A DNA stretch of 64,000 nt from Paenibacillus glycanilyticus NBRC 16618 (GCF_004000805.1 NZ_BILY01000001.1:248001-312000); one strand, 5' to 3'; counted from the first letter of the stretch, positions 1-7,910 are shown. The notes: generated by a model from the letters alone, not told the origin. Numbers and translations are program-made.

Positions 1-15
1 AAGGAGCAAATTAAC

Positions 16-777
16 ATGACTGCAAACCAAAGCAATCTCGAAGGGAAAGTCGCTTTCATTACTGGAGGAAACCGGGGCATCGGCCTGGAGACGGCACGCG
101 GATTAGGCAAGCTCGGCGCTCATGTCGTCATCGGTTCGCGCGATGGAGAGAGAGGAAAGGTCGCGGCAGCAGCGCTGCAGGCAGAAGGCATCCAAGCGGA
201 AAGCATGAAATTCGATGTGCTGCTGGCTGACGATCGTCAAGCCGCATATGCTTTCTTTGAACAAAAGTACGGAAAGCTCGATATCCTGATTAACAATGCC
301 GGGGTGCAAAAGGAAGTGGAGCATCTTGTACCCATGAACGAAACCAGCAGCGTAACGCCGGATACCCTGCGTGAAACGTTCGAGGCGAATTTCTTCACCC
401 TGGTTGAACTGACGCAATTGCTTCTTCCGTTGATCCGCAAATCGCCCGCTGGCAGAATCGTCAATTTGTCCAGCGTTCTGGGTTCCCTTACGCTGCATTC
501 CAATCCGGAAGCCCCGATCTACAACATGAAGGTGTTCGCGTACGACACGTCCAAGGCAGCCGTAAATATGTTTACGATTCATCTGGCGCACGAACTCCGG
601 GACACCCCGATTAAAGTCAACTCTGCTCATCCAGGCTGGGTGAAGACCGATATCGGCGGCCAATACGCCGAATTAGACGCTGCGGAAGGCAGCAAAACAA
701 GCGTAATGCTGGCTTCGCTGCCTGTTGACGGGCCAACCGGCCAGTTCTTCTTCATGAATAACCAGCTCCCTTGGTAA
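16..777 (+). CDS. SDR-family NAD(P)-dependent oxidoreductase
   Basis: A 253-residue classical short-chain dehydrogenase/reductase, expected to be a soluble enzyme that oxidises or reduces a carbonyl/alcohol with NAD(P). The cofactor motif T16-G-G-N-R-G-I-G23 is followed by N93-N-A-G96, a serine pair at about 152-153 and the catalytic Y176-x3-K180, so all catalytic residues are present. The start is set by an AAGGAG ribosome binding site at 1-6, nine bases ahead of the ATG. A strong hairpin follows directly (792-822), so the gene ends its transcript here. The substrate cannot be told from sequence. Its promoter lies off the window. Confidence 0.9.
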   Translation: MTANQSNLEGKVAFITGGNRGIGLETARGLGKLGAHVVIGSRDGERGKVAAAALQAEGIQAESMKFDVLLADDRQAAYAFFEQKYGKLDILINNAGVQKEVEHLVPMNETSSVTPDTLRETFEANFFTLVELTQLLLPLIRKSPAGRIVNLSSVLGSLTLHSNPEAPIYNMKVFAYDTSKAAVNMFTIHLAHELRDTPIKVNSAHPGWVKTDIGGQYAELDAAEGSKTSVMLASLPVDGPTGQFFFMNNQLPW

Positions 778-791
778 TCCTTTCGTAAAAT

Positions 792-822
792 GAGAACCGC
801 GCGATATATTCGCGCGGTTCTC
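792..822 (+). terminator. Hairpin terminator after the SDR gene
   Basis: A perfect 12-bp stem (GAGAACCGCGCG with its complement) around a 7-base AT loop begins 15 bases after the SDR stop codon. No clear U-run follows, so it may act on both strands: the sigK remnant on the minus strand ends just to its right. Confidence 0.7.
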
Positions 823-834
823 CTAGGGATTTTA

Positions 835-950
835 TGTCTTACAAAACTCATGGTACAGCTTCGTCAAAGCCCGCTTCTCAATCCGTGACACGTAACTGCG
901 ACTAATGCCCAGCTCCCTTTCCGGTCAAGATCAAATCCTCGAGATCTTCC
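835..950 (-). pseudogene. sigK-like remnant C, internally deleted
   Basis: About 85 bases (835-919) match the extreme 3' end of the two longer sigK-like copies in this window (EFYK and [11 protein letters not shown] region), with more divergence than those two show from each other. The next bases (922-950) jump to the part encoding the [10 protein letters not shown] region (CTCGAGATCTTCC is shared), so roughly 400 bases between the two blocks have been lost. This is the most decayed of three sigK 3' fragments on the same strand. The bases from 951 to about 1080 show nothing recognisable. Confidence 0.8.
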
Positions 951-1081
951 CTTGCCTTCCAGATTTATTGAATTCATTTAAGTAGCCTGTCTAATTATAG
1001 ATTTTTCACCTTAGCGATTATAGGGCTTTATTGAAAGTAATTGAAGTCATCTAAATCTAAACCTATCATGAAAGAAATAAT

Positions 1082-1103
1082 AAAAACCGGTCGCAACAAC
1101 CGG
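1082..1103 (-). terminator. Terminator of the isomerase gene at 1118
   Basis: On the minus strand CCGGT pairs with ACCGG around a 7-base loop and is followed by five U residues, 15 bases past the stop codon of the gene ending at 1118. Confidence 0.75.
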
Positions 1104-1117
1104 CTGCCCGTACATGA

Positions 1118-1942
1118 TTACAACCAGGGTATATTCTGTTCTGCTAATAATAGTTTGATCGCTCTTGAAGCAACAATGAATAATTCCGGCTTGCTAAGCC
1201 CTTCCAGTCTCCCAGCGGCCTGCAGATGTGGTTCCAGAGACAGATATCCGCCATATCCTTTTTGCTTCAATGCTTGTAAAAGCTGCCTCAACTGTCCGTC
1301 TCCTTCACCGGATGGAACAACTGAACCAGTCTCCATGACAGCGTCTTTAATATGAATATAGGAGATATATTCATCCAACAACGGATAGGCTTCAGTTACT
1401 GGACTCACCTTACATTGCACGAAATTTGCCGGATCAAAGGCAGCGCGTAAATAAGGCGATGATATGGCTTGTAATAAATCCCGGCACCGTTCGCCGTTGT
1501 CCCCATAAATATGGCTTTCATTTTCATGTAGTAAAACGATACCTGCTCTCTCCGCCAATTGTACAAGACTTTGCATGCGCGAGAGAACTTCCGAACGGTA
1601 GCGATCATGTTCACCGTCAGGAATATAAAACGAAAAAACACGGATATAGGAAACCTGAAAAAACGATGCAAGCCATATTGCCTTCCTTGCCTCTTCAAGA
1701 TGCCGATCAAAATTGTCGGTTATTTTAATTTTACCTAATGGAGAGCCTATGGAAGATACCTGAAATCCCCTGTCCTCTAATATTCCTTTTACTTTTACGG
1801 CTTCATCATCAGTGAGCTGTAATACATTTTTCCCCCAAACACTTCGCAGCTCTAGATGATGGATTTGTTCCGATTCGAGGACATCCAGCTGAATATCCAA
1901 TTCTGATGAGATTTCATCAGCAAAGCCTGTTAATGTAATCAT
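1118..1942 (-). CDS. Sugar phosphate isomerase/epimerase (xylose-isomerase-like TIM barrel)
   Basis: A 274-residue protein of the IolE/xylose-isomerase-like TIM-barrel superfamily, which isomerises or epimerises small sugars or sugar acids with a divalent metal. Typical strands and metal ligands are visible: FADEISSELD near the start, LLHENESHIYG (Glu/His), AAFDPANF, YIHIKDAV (His) and LSLEPHL near the end. The ATG at 1942 is chosen because an AGGGAG site lies six bases ahead; the upstream ATG at 1960 has none. It is transcribed away from the AraC regulator starting at 1996, about 50 bases off, a common regulator/target layout. The exact substrate is unknown. Confidence 0.85.
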   Translation of the reverse strand: MITLTGFADEISSELDIQLDVLESEQIHHLELRSVWGKNVLQLTDDEAVKVKGILEDRGFQVSSIGSPLGKIKITDNFDRHLEEARKAIWLASFFQVSYIRVFSFYIPDGEHDRYRSEVLSRMQSLVQLAERAGIVLLHENESHIYGDNGERCRDLLQAISSPYLRAAFDPANFVQCKVSPVTEAYPLLDEYISYIHIKDAVMETGSVVPSGEGDGQLRQLLQALKQKGYGGYLSLEPHLQAAGRLEGLSKPELFIVASRAIKLLLAEQNIPWL

Positions 1943-1995
1943 AACAATCTCCCTTTGCATGTAATCTATATATGCTGTATAGGAGGCGAACTCTA

Positions 1996-2778
1996 TTGGA
2001 CCTAGAACACCATCCCTATCTTGTTCCTAATATCTTTTTGTTTGTAGATCGAAGATGTTATCCTGATTGGACCATACAAAAGGCTAGAATCAGCTTTCAC
2101 GATCTCACCTTTGTTATCGAAGGAAAGGCTAATTACTATATTGACGGCAAGAAATTCACCGCTGAAGCAGGCGATCTCGTCTATGTTCCCAGCGGCAGTG
2201 TTCGGGAAGCTCATACCTTTAAAGATTCTCCTATGCATTCCTATCCTTTTAACTTCTACTGGGCAGATCCTCATAATCATATTCATATGCCTTTTCAGGG
2301 GTTGACGAAAAAGGTTATCACGAAAGAGATCCTAAGCTATCTGCGTGAATTTAACCATGTGTGGATGAACAAGCAGCCTTATTACCATATTCAGGCACGG
2401 GCACTATTCGAATTGATCATCCACCGTCTGTTAACCAGCTTCCACCGAAATTTACCAACCTCTTTTGATCCCCGAATAAAGAAGCTTATAGAATATTTAA
2501 CGGAACATTACTCGGATCATATAGCTATTAATGAGATAGCAGAAGGTTTAAGACTGCATCCTGTATACTTCGGAAAGCTATTCAAGCAGAATACCGGGAT
2601 GTCTTTCAAGGAATATGTCAACCGCATCCGGATCAATAACGCAGAAATGATGCTTTCTTCCGGTGATTTCACCGTTAAGGAAGCCGCAGAGCGCTGCGGC
2701 ATCCAAGATATCTATTATTTCAGCAAAGTATTTAAAGAAATAAAAGGATATCCTCCATCCGCCGCCAAAATAAAATGA
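1996..2778 (+). CDS. AraC-family transcriptional regulator
   Basis: A 260-residue AraC-type regulator with an N-terminal cupin sugar-binding domain (the GKANYYIDGKKF...GDLVYVP stretch) and a C-terminal double helix-turn-helix (about residues 165-260, ending in IQDIYYFSKVFKEIKGYPPS). The start is read as TTG at 1996 because a perfect AGGAGG lies at 1981-1986, nine bases ahead; an in-frame ATG at 1972 has no ribosome binding site. Divergent from the isomerase at 1118-1942, so it probably controls that gene in response to a sugar. It converges on the lipoprotein gene at 2873 across a shared hairpin. Confidence 0.9.
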   Translation: MDLEHHPYLVPNIFLFVDRRCYPDWTIQKARISFHDLTFVIEGKANYYIDGKKFTAEAGDLVYVPSGSVREAHTFKDSPMHSYPFNFYWADPHNHIHMPFQGLTKKVITKEILSYLREFNHVWMNKQPYYHIQARALFELIIHRLLTSFHRNLPTSFDPRIKKLIEYLTEHYSDHIAINEIAEGLRLHPVYFGKLFKQNTGMSFKEYVNRIRINNAEMMLSSGDFTVKEAAERCGIQDIYYFSKVFKEIKGYPPSAAKIK

Positions 2779-2814
2779 TCTTCGTATTTCAACGGCAAAG
2801 CAGATGAAAGAGAG

Positions 2815-2841
2815 AGGTCCCCATTGCTGCAATGGGGACCT
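2815..2841. terminator. Bidirectional terminator between convergent genes
   Basis: An 11-bp perfect stem (AGGTCCCCATT with its complement) lies between the AraC gene ending at 2778 and the lipoprotein gene ending at 2873, serving both strands. The U-run is weak on both sides. Confidence 0.7.
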
Positions 2842-2872
2842 GCCCTTGTCGTTCAAAGTGCCGTTACTTCTT

Positions 2873-4243
2873 CTACACTTCATCAATAGACGACTGAAAT
2901 TGCTCTTTGTATTTGTCAATTACCGTAGATACGGATACACCCTTCAGAATTTCATCGACCATTTCATAGTAAGGCATATTCGGATAGCCACCCTTTCCGT
3001 CAACCCTATTAATCGTTTCTCCTGCTGTCTTGGCGTTATCGATATCATCTTCATTGTTAAATAACGTCTCCAGCGTGGCCTGCTTCGGATAATCGTAAAT
3101 GGAATCGATATCATTGATTTTCTCATAGATATAGACCAACTGCTCAGGATGCTCTATTACACTCGGAATGGTCATGTAGTTCGGAATCGTCAAATGCGAG
3201 TGATAGGCCACCGCGCTAGGTCCTTTAGGAAATGGCAGGAATCCGATATCCATATCCGGCATATCCTTTTTGAAGCCATCCATCTCATAATCGCTTCCCG
3301 CGTACATCAATGTGTTGCCTTGACGGAAAAACTGCCCAGGTTCCGTCCAGTCTCCGCCTTCAGTAGGTCTAGCGATATTTTCCGTAGCAAGCTTGGAGAT
3401 GAACTCCAGCGTTTCCTTTGTTTTCGGGTCCTCCAAATTCTGTTTATCACCAGTGACCAGATTGGCGTCATTGGAAGCCAGCGCCTGCACCAGAATATTG
3501 GCTGTAGCAACCCCCCATGTATCCAGCTTACCGTTATTGTCCGTATCTTTGTTAGCTTCTTTGGCAGCCTGGATGAAAGTATCCCAGTTCCAGTTATCAT
3601 CCTTCACATAATCCTGCAGCGGCTTCATGCCTAATTTATTCATCAGAGTACGGTTATAAAAAATACCTGACGATGCGCCGTTAATTCCGGAGCGGAATCC
3701 ATAGCCTCTGCCCTCATACTGCGAATAATCGTTTGTATATTGCTGAATAAATACCTTGTCATTCTTCGTATATTCGTCTACAGGAGAGAACAGCTCCTGC
3801 TTAACAAGTGATGGAATCATCCACGGTCTAGCCATCCGGATAATGTCGCCGATCGGTTCTCCGGCAAGCAGCGAGGCTGTAACCTTACTGGAGTATTCTG
3901 CATAGTCAACTGTGACATATTCAATCTTGAAATTATGCTTTTTCATTAGTTCATCCAGATTCTGCTTTCGCTTGATATTATCCGGATTATCTTCCTTGAT
4001 GGATTCGTCATACCAGGAAACCCATTTAATCGTTCGACCGCCCATGTCGAAATCCATCTCAGGTGTTCCGGTATCATCCTGAATAGCAGCAGGAGTTGCA
4101 TCATTGGCTTCCGATTCCGAAGAAGCAGGCGTACTGACGACTCCTGCATTGTTGTTCTTGTTACTGCCGCCGTTGCTGCTGCATCCAGCGGCTAATAACA
4201 GAATTAGAATCAACGACATAAGAAGCGAATTCCTTTTCCACAT
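2873..4243 (-). CDS. ABC sugar transporter substrate-binding lipoprotein
   Basis: A 456-residue family-1 extracellular solute-binding protein. A signal peptide of about 20 residues ends in a lipobox with the acylated Cys at 21 (LLAAGC), followed by a low-complexity Ser/Asn linker, so it should be tethered outside the membrane. It captures an oligosaccharide for an ABC importer. A GGGGGG-rich ribosome binding site precedes the ATG. No permease gene is adjacent, which makes it an orphan; it may share the permeases elsewhere in the genome. A catabolite-repression-like palindrome lies about 35 bases upstream of the start. Confidence 0.9.
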   Translation of the reverse strand: MWKRNSLLMSLILILLLAAGCSSNGGSNKNNNAGVVSTPASSESEANDATPAAIQDDTGTPEMDFDMGGRTIKWVSWYDESIKEDNPDNIKRKQNLDELMKKHNFKIEYVTVDYAEYSSKVTASLLAGEPIGDIIRMARPWMIPSLVKQELFSPVDEYTKNDKVFIQQYTNDYSQYEGRGYGFRSGINGASSGIFYNRTLMNKLGMKPLQDYVKDDNWNWDTFIQAAKEANKDTDNNGKLDTWGVATANILVQALASNDANLVTGDKQNLEDPKTKETLEFISKLATENIARPTEGGDWTEPGQFFRQGNTLMYAGSDYEMDGFKKDMPDMDIGFLPFPKGPSAVAYHSHLTIPNYMTIPSVIEHPEQLVYIYEKINDIDSIYDYPKQATLETLFNNEDDIDNAKTAGETINRVDGKGGYPNMPYYEMVDEILKGVSVSTVIDKYKEQFQSSIDEV

Positions 4244-4278
4244 CTAATATCCCCCCTATGTTTTGGCTGTCTCTTCTG

Positions 4279-4294
4279 AAGTACAGCGCTTACA
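4279..4294 (-). promoter_or_regulatory. cre-like palindrome upstream of the lipoprotein gene
   Basis: Read on the minus strand the site is TGTAAGCGCTGTAC, an imperfect palindrome centred on AGCGCT. It matches most of the CcpA cre consensus but deviates at the last bases. Position ahead of a sugar-binding protein gene fits catabolite control; this is inferred from sequence alone. Confidence 0.35.
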
Positions 4295-4491
4295 TTAAGA
4301 AATGTTATCTGCTTTCCGTCAAACAAACCATGGAGAATCTAAACTTGATTTGTAAGTTTCAAACATTAATTCTATAAAGAGAGAGAATGCAGACTTGAAT
4401 CCATAGAAAAGAAAAGCGTAACAATGGACGTAATTCCGGATTATTTTTCACCCTGTCTAACTCGAATAAGAAATGATAGTTAATTACCTAC

Positions 4492-4521
4492 AAAAAAATG
4501 GCAGCCACGATTGGCTGCCAT
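4492..4521 (-). terminator. Terminator of the small SLH gene
   Basis: A 10-bp perfect stem (ATGGCAGCCA, loop CGAT) is followed on the minus strand by a U-run, 13 bases after the stop codon at 4535. Confidence 0.9.
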
Positions 4522-4534
4522 TCCAGTTACTATC

Positions 4535-5275
4535 TTATTTTGTTCCTGGTATTTGTGGACTTGTTGACGATGGTGATCGTTTTGAATTTGTTTCTGATTC
4601 TACATCTGGTTGTGGCGATGGTGCAGGATGTGCCTTGACGTATTCGAGTACATTGTAAATTTGTTCCGCTGCCTCTGCACGAGTGATTTCAGCTTTAGGA
4701 TGGAAGTTCCCTTGTTCATCTAGTTTCACTACGTTATAAGCAAGCGCTCGCTGGATGGATCCATCATAATCAATGGTTAAATCCTTGTTATCGTTAATCT
4801 CGACGGGAACAAGCTTAAGCTTTGGAAGATTATTGTGCGCTTCAATCGTGCTAATAAGCAGGTGAGTGAATTCTTCACGCGTCCATTTCTTATTAGGATC
4901 AAGATCCGCCGGCAGTACGACTCCATTAACGCTAGCTGTAATTAAGGCATTCGCATACCATGCATCGTTGTCTGCGTTTTTGAAATAATCTGTTGCTTTA
5001 GGTTCTACAAGGAATCTCACTAAATCTAGATTCAGATTAGCGGCATTAACAATAAGCTGAATACCTTGTGCCGCAGTGATGATGTCATTAGGGGCAAATA
5101 GGTTGTCCGAAATACCTTGGACTAAGCCTTTTTCTTGTAAGGCAATAATCTTATCCTTTGCAGCAATATTCGTTAAATCCGAGAAAGGATTGGCAGCTGC
5201 AAAGCTAGGAACTGCAAAGGTTAATGATAATGCGGTAACCGTGGAAAGAATAATCGTTTTGGTTTTTGTTTTCAT
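4535..5275 (-). CDS. Secreted protein with SLH (S-layer homology) domains
   Basis: A 246-residue secreted protein. The signal peptide (TVTALSLTFAVPSFAAA) leads into SLH-like repeats: NPFSDLTNIAAKDKIIALQEKGLVQG, then a central ATDYF...WYANALITASVNGVV repeat, then IQRALAYNVV...FHPKAEITRAEAAEQIYNVLE. SLH repeats bind pyruvylated cell-wall polysaccharide. The C-terminal 45 residues are a Pro/Ser-rich tail with no domain. The ATG at 5275 is preferred over the GTG at 5284 because the GGGGTG site then sits six bases ahead. No catalytic domain is seen; it may be a structural surface protein. It stands alone with its own terminator. Confidence 0.82.
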   Translation of the reverse strand: MKTKTKTIILSTVTALSLTFAVPSFAAANPFSDLTNIAAKDKIIALQEKGLVQGISDNLFAPNDIITAAQGIQLIVNAANLNLDLVRFLVEPKATDYFKNADNDAWYANALITASVNGVVLPADLDPNKKWTREEFTHLLISTIEAHNNLPKLKLVPVEINDNKDLTIDYDGSIQRALAYNVVKLDEQGNFHPKAEITRAEAAEQIYNVLEYVKAHPAPSPQPDVESETNSKRSPSSTSPQIPGTK

Positions 5276-5699
5276 TTCTTTCACCCCGTGAGTTTTTAGT
5301 TTTTAAGATTTAAACCTATTAAATCCACCCTTACATTAGTAATACAATCGAAGAGCCTATTATTTTTCACACTGAAAAAATTTGGGACGATAAATTAAAA
5401 GAAAACATTGTTCATTGTTCTTCCTATCTGTATGTTCGTCTACCGATAGGGCAACCTTCCACGGTAATGGGATTTATGTCACAAGTGTTTTTGCTAGTTT
5501 AGAAAAACCGGCTTTAAGATCGAATGTTGTAGCTTGTACATGTTTTATCACCTTCCCGTACTCTCCCAGCAGGGGAAAATACCATATAAACAAAAAGCCA
5601 TCCTCCATTGAGAAGATGGCTTAAAATAAAGATCATTATGTTCCGTTAGAATAGCGGAATTATTCCCTGCCTATTTTCAAAGCTCAACAATACTCCGAT
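5276..5699. other. Intergenic stretch between SLH gene and sigK fragment A
   Basis: This 424-base stretch holds the SLH gene's upstream region and, at 5592-5622, the sigK fragment's terminator. A 69-codon open frame at 5415-5624 has no ribosome binding site or recognisable product and runs into the terminator, so it is not called. Nothing else is recognisable. Confidence 0.5.
5592..5622 (-). terminator. Terminator downstream of sigK fragment A
   Basis: An 8-bp stem (AAGCCATC with its complement, 12-base loop) followed on the minus strand by a U-run. It lies about 80 bases past the stop codon of the sigK-like fragment. Confidence 0.75.
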
Positions 5700-6229
5700 T
5701 CACTTCTTCGCCTTATAAAACTCATGATACAGCTTCATCAACGCCCTCTTCTCAATTCGTGACACATAGCTCCGGCTAATCCCCAATTCCTTCGCGATCT
5801 CCCGTTGCGTCCGCTCATCCCCACCATGATCCAGGCCAAACCGGCCACGGATCACTTCCTGCTCCCGCTCGTCGAGGATATCGAGATTGCGGTAGATCTT
5901 GCTTTTCTCAATTTTTAGCTGTACCCGATCCACAACATCATCGGCTTCCGTACCGAGGATGTCGATCAGCGTAATTTCGTTCCCCTCTTTGTCCGTGCCA
6001 ATCGGGTCATGCAGAGAGACGTCCTTGCGAGTCTTCTTCAAAGACCGTAAATGCATAAGTATTTCATTCTCAATACAACGGGCAGCGAATGTCGCCAGCT
6101 TCGTTCCTTTGCCAGTCTGAAAGCTCTCGATCGCTTTAATCAGTCCGATCGTTCCGATCGAGATCAGATCCTCGAGATCTTCTCCGGTGTTATCGAATTT
6201 TTTGACAATATGAACACAATCCGATGTAA
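5700..6229 (-). pseudogene. sigK: sigK-like sigma factor, 3' fragment A (5'-truncated)
   Basis: Encodes about 170 residues matching the C-terminal two thirds of sporulation sigma factor K: the region-2 core ([20 protein letters not shown], then [20 protein letters not shown]) and region 4 with its helix-turn-helix ([20 protein letters not shown]). The known protein has about 65 more residues before H-I-V-K-K-F; those are missing. An open frame continues to 6239 but its first residues do not belong to SigK. The frame shows no stop or shift, and the encoded protein equals that of fragment B (9744-10273). The cut falls at a TTACATCGGAT core shared with fragment B. Without an N-terminus it is unlikely to be a working sigma factor on its own. 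Confidence 0.85.
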
Positions 6230-6241
6230 ATACTGTCAATC

Positions 6242-6281
6242 AAAAAATGGGGAAACATCAGCAGCTTCGATGTTTCCCCAT
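6242..6281 (-). terminator. Terminator abutting the sigK junction
   Basis: A perfect 13-bp stem (ATGGGGAAACATC with its complement, 9-base loop) followed on the minus strand by six U residues. It lies just past the Mrr fragment's stop codon and 13 bases from the sigK junction. Confidence 0.9.
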
Positions 6282-6286
6282 CAAAA

Positions 6287-6440
6287 TTACTTATTAAAAA
6301 TAATTTTTGCTTGTACTCCCTGCTCCTCTAACATATGCAATAACACTCGTCCATCGATTAATTCAATAGGCTTATCCTTAGCAAAACTTCGTGCATCAGG
6401 ACCGTAAGTTGAAGTTGTAACCAAAATACCTTTAGCTGTT
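6287..6440 (-). pseudogene. C-terminal fragment of an Mrr-type restriction endonuclease
   Basis: The last ~50 codons read AKGILVTTSTYGPDARSFAK then KPIELIDGRVLLHMLEEQGV, the pattern of the C-terminal half of Mrr-like restriction endonuclease domains (a GIlvTTS strand followed by an LIDG motif). The catalytic D-x(n)-QxK part and the DNA-binding domain are missing. The frame stays open to 6562, but the added residues look nothing like the family and overlap the stem-loop at 6536-6593, so only the conserved part is annotated. It is a decayed remnant, not an active nuclease. Confidence 0.6.
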
Positions 6441-6535
6441 TGATGAAAATAAAGAATTAGACTGGATTTGTGGATTTGATGCTGTTTTTCAGGTGAAAAA
6501 TCGTTAGATTTTAAAAAATAAGTTTTAGACTGATC

Positions 6536-6593
6536 ACATAAAAAGAAACAGCAGCGAGCCAAGACTTGAAAATAAAGTCTTAGACTGCTGCTG
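6536..6593 (-). terminator. Long imperfect hairpin terminator
   Basis: On the minus strand CAGCAGC...GCTGCTG and an inner AAGACTT/AAGTCTT pair form a long imperfect hairpin followed by a U-rich run. It is placed to end the transcript of the gene at 6653-6976. Confidence 0.65.
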
Positions 6594-6601
6594 TCTCATT
6601 C

Positions 6602-6625
6602 AACTAACGTTCCCCGTAGCGTAAG
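6602..6625. repeat. Short palindromic repeat, copy 1
   Basis: The first of three related sites of about 24 bases (others at 7026-7050 and 7095-7119). It carries CTAACG then, 4 bases on, CCCGTAG, a nearly self-complementary CTAACG/CGTTAG pair. The function is unknown. Confidence 0.5.
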
Positions 6626-6652
6626 ACAACGGGACAATCGCCATTTTTTTAA

Positions 6653-6976
6653 TTAATTTAATATTGTTACTTCTATTTCCTCTAATTGGTATTTTTGATC
6701 TGGCATTTCATTTATCCAAAATTCTATCTGCTTCCCTCGATTTTTTTCTAGCTCAATCGCATTTATTATCTCTTTTTCATCTTCTTTGTTCTTTTTATAA
6801 ATGATCGTTCTCTTCGTAATATAGAAAAAATCCCCACTAATTAGATTAAATTCTCTGTATTCTTTAAAATTTTCTGTCGAAGGATACGCCTTTATTACTG
6901 TAACAGTAAAACTGCTATCCTTCTGTTTTACAACACTGAGCAACTCACCAGTGAATTTAGTAAATTTATTATTCAC
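6653..6976 (-). CDS. Hypothetical protein, possibly a 5'-truncated lipoprotein
   Basis: A 107-residue AT-rich open frame I do not recognise. It is rich in Lys/Glu, with alternating beta-strand-like stretches (FTGELLSVVKQKDSSFTVTVIKAY; KYQLEEIEVTIL), which would suit a small beta-rich domain. The nominal start is a GTG without a ribosome binding site. The same frame stays open upstream through a Cys-rich stretch (FCLCCGCALKNEH) resembling the end of a lipoprotein signal peptide, but there is no start codon before it reaches the repeat at 7026-7050. It may be a lipoprotein gene whose 5' end was lost to that repeat. Terminator at 6536-6593. Confidence 0.45.
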   Translation of the reverse strand: MNNKFTKFTGELLSVVKQKDSSFTVTVIKAYPSTENFKEYREFNLISGDFFYITKRTIIYKKNKEDEKEIINAIELEKNRGKQIEFWINEMPDQKYQLEEIEVTILN

Positions 6977-7025
6977 TACATGTTCGTTTTTTAAAGCACA
7001 ACCACAACATAAACAAAAAATATTG

Positions 7026-7050
7026 GAACTATGCTGCCCGTTAGGTTAAC
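7026..7050. repeat. Short palindromic repeat, copy 2
   Basis: GAACTATGCTGCCCGTTAG plus flank; matches copy 3 (7095-7119) at GAACTA and CCCGTTAG, 69 bases apart in the same orientation. Confidence 0.5.
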
Positions 7051-7094
7051 AAAAAAAGCAACCGATGAAGTGCCTGCTGCTGTCGAGTTAATTT

Positions 7095-7119
7095 GAACTA
7101 ATGTCTCCCGTTAGAGTAT
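7095..7119. repeat. Short palindromic repeat, copy 3
   Basis: GAACTAATGTCTCCCGTTAG plus flank; a direct repeat of the site at 7026-7050. Confidence 0.5.
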
Positions 7120-7302
7120 CCGCCTTGCGGTGCTATTTTATTTCTACTTTTTTTAAATTGCAATCTGTTCATCCTATGCTCGTTCAAAAATTGTTCACAT
7201 TTATAGATTTGAACGCAATTAAACTTACGGTAATTATCATCTCGGTTTGCGGTGTGGTTTTATTTTTTCTCAAACGCCTTGTTAAATCTATATTTTACAC
7301 AC

Positions 7303-7330
7303 AAAAAAACCGCAATATAAATTGCGGTTT
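7303..7330 (-). terminator. Minus-strand terminator
   Basis: A perfect 10-bp stem (AAACCGCAAT with its complement, 4-base loop) with a U-run on the minus strand. It is probably the end of the transcript from the membrane protein gene at 7516-7866, although 185 bases past its stop. Confidence 0.75.
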
Positions 7331-7515
7331 AATATCATTCACTCTTTTATTTTCATTTTATATACACATAAGAACATTGTAAAATTCAAAAAAAAAACAA
7401 AAATACAACTTGAATAATATCCCAATATAATCTACCATTCATCTTGCAGTTATTACAAAAGATGGTTTGATTGACTTGAAGAGTAGTATTAAGAAAATCT
7501 TTGCTGCAGTTATCT

Positions 7516-7866
7516 TTAGAAAATGCAATACTTCTTTAACCAATCGTATGCAAGATCTATTGCGTAGAAAATTACGGAAGAGGCGATGCTTAATAGAGTA
7601 AAAGAGACATTAAAGAAAATGAAAACTGATGCTAGTAAGATATGATAAACAAAGTAGAGCGTCCTTGGATAGCGTGATCTCTTCGCTAAGTATGTGGCTA
7701 ATAAAGAAGCCAAAGTACCATATACCAATACAGTTGGTCCAATAAACATGTATAGCCAAGGAATATTTGAAAGTATCAGGCTTTTCGGTGAAGATGCTAG
7801 AACGGAAACAATCACTGTGATAAATAATGATGAGCAAAACGCAACTATTAGTTTCTTTTTAATCAT
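7516..7866 (-). CDS. Small membrane protein of unknown function
   Basis: A 116-residue protein with about four hydrophobic segments (LIVAFCSSLFITVIVSVLA; WLYMFIGPTVLVYGTLASLL; then a long stretch that could cross twice, YFVYHILLASVFIFFNVSF and LLSIASSVIFYAIDLAY). Short basic N-terminus (MIKKK), so the first helix probably inserts with its start inside. The ATG at 7866 is chosen because AAGGAG lies just ahead; upstream in-frame codons to 7905 would run into the divergent gene's leader. It is divergent from the secreted protein gene at 7911 with only 44 bases between the starts, so the two may share control. No family recognised. Confidence 0.6.
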   Translation of the reverse strand: MIKKKLIVAFCSSLFITVIVSVLASSPKSLILSNIPWLYMFIGPTVLVYGTLASLLATYLAKRSRYPRTLYFVYHILLASVFIFFNVSFTLLSIASSVIFYAIDLAYDWLKKYCIF

Positions 7867-7910
7867 TTTGTTTATCTCCTTATGCATCATATTGAGAGAG
7901 GACATGTTGA

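Larger units (their letters stand above)
6977..7515. other. AT-rich gap with repeats and a terminator
   Basis: This 539-base stretch has no convincing gene. It holds two copies of the CTAACG/CGTTAG-type repeat (7026-7050, 7095-7119) and a minus-strand terminator (7303-7330). An open frame at 7101-7382 starts inside a repeat and runs through the terminator, so it is not called. Confidence 0.5.

Noticed and set aside
103..663. 186-codon minus-strand frame within the SDR gene
   Set aside because: Shadow of the SDR coding sequence, which has complete catalytic motifs.
5415..5624. 69-codon plus-strand frame between the SLH gene and sigK fragment A
   Set aside because: No ribosome binding site, no recognisable product, and it runs through the terminator at 5592-5622.
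6441..6562. An intact gene reading of the Mrr fragment with start at 6562
   Set aside because: The first ~40 residues do not match the family and overlap a hairpin terminator; only the C-terminal domain is conserved.
7101..7382. Plus-strand open frame of 93 codons with one hydrophobic stretch
   Set aside because: It begins inside a repeat, has no ribosome binding site, and runs through a strong minus-strand terminator (7303-7330).
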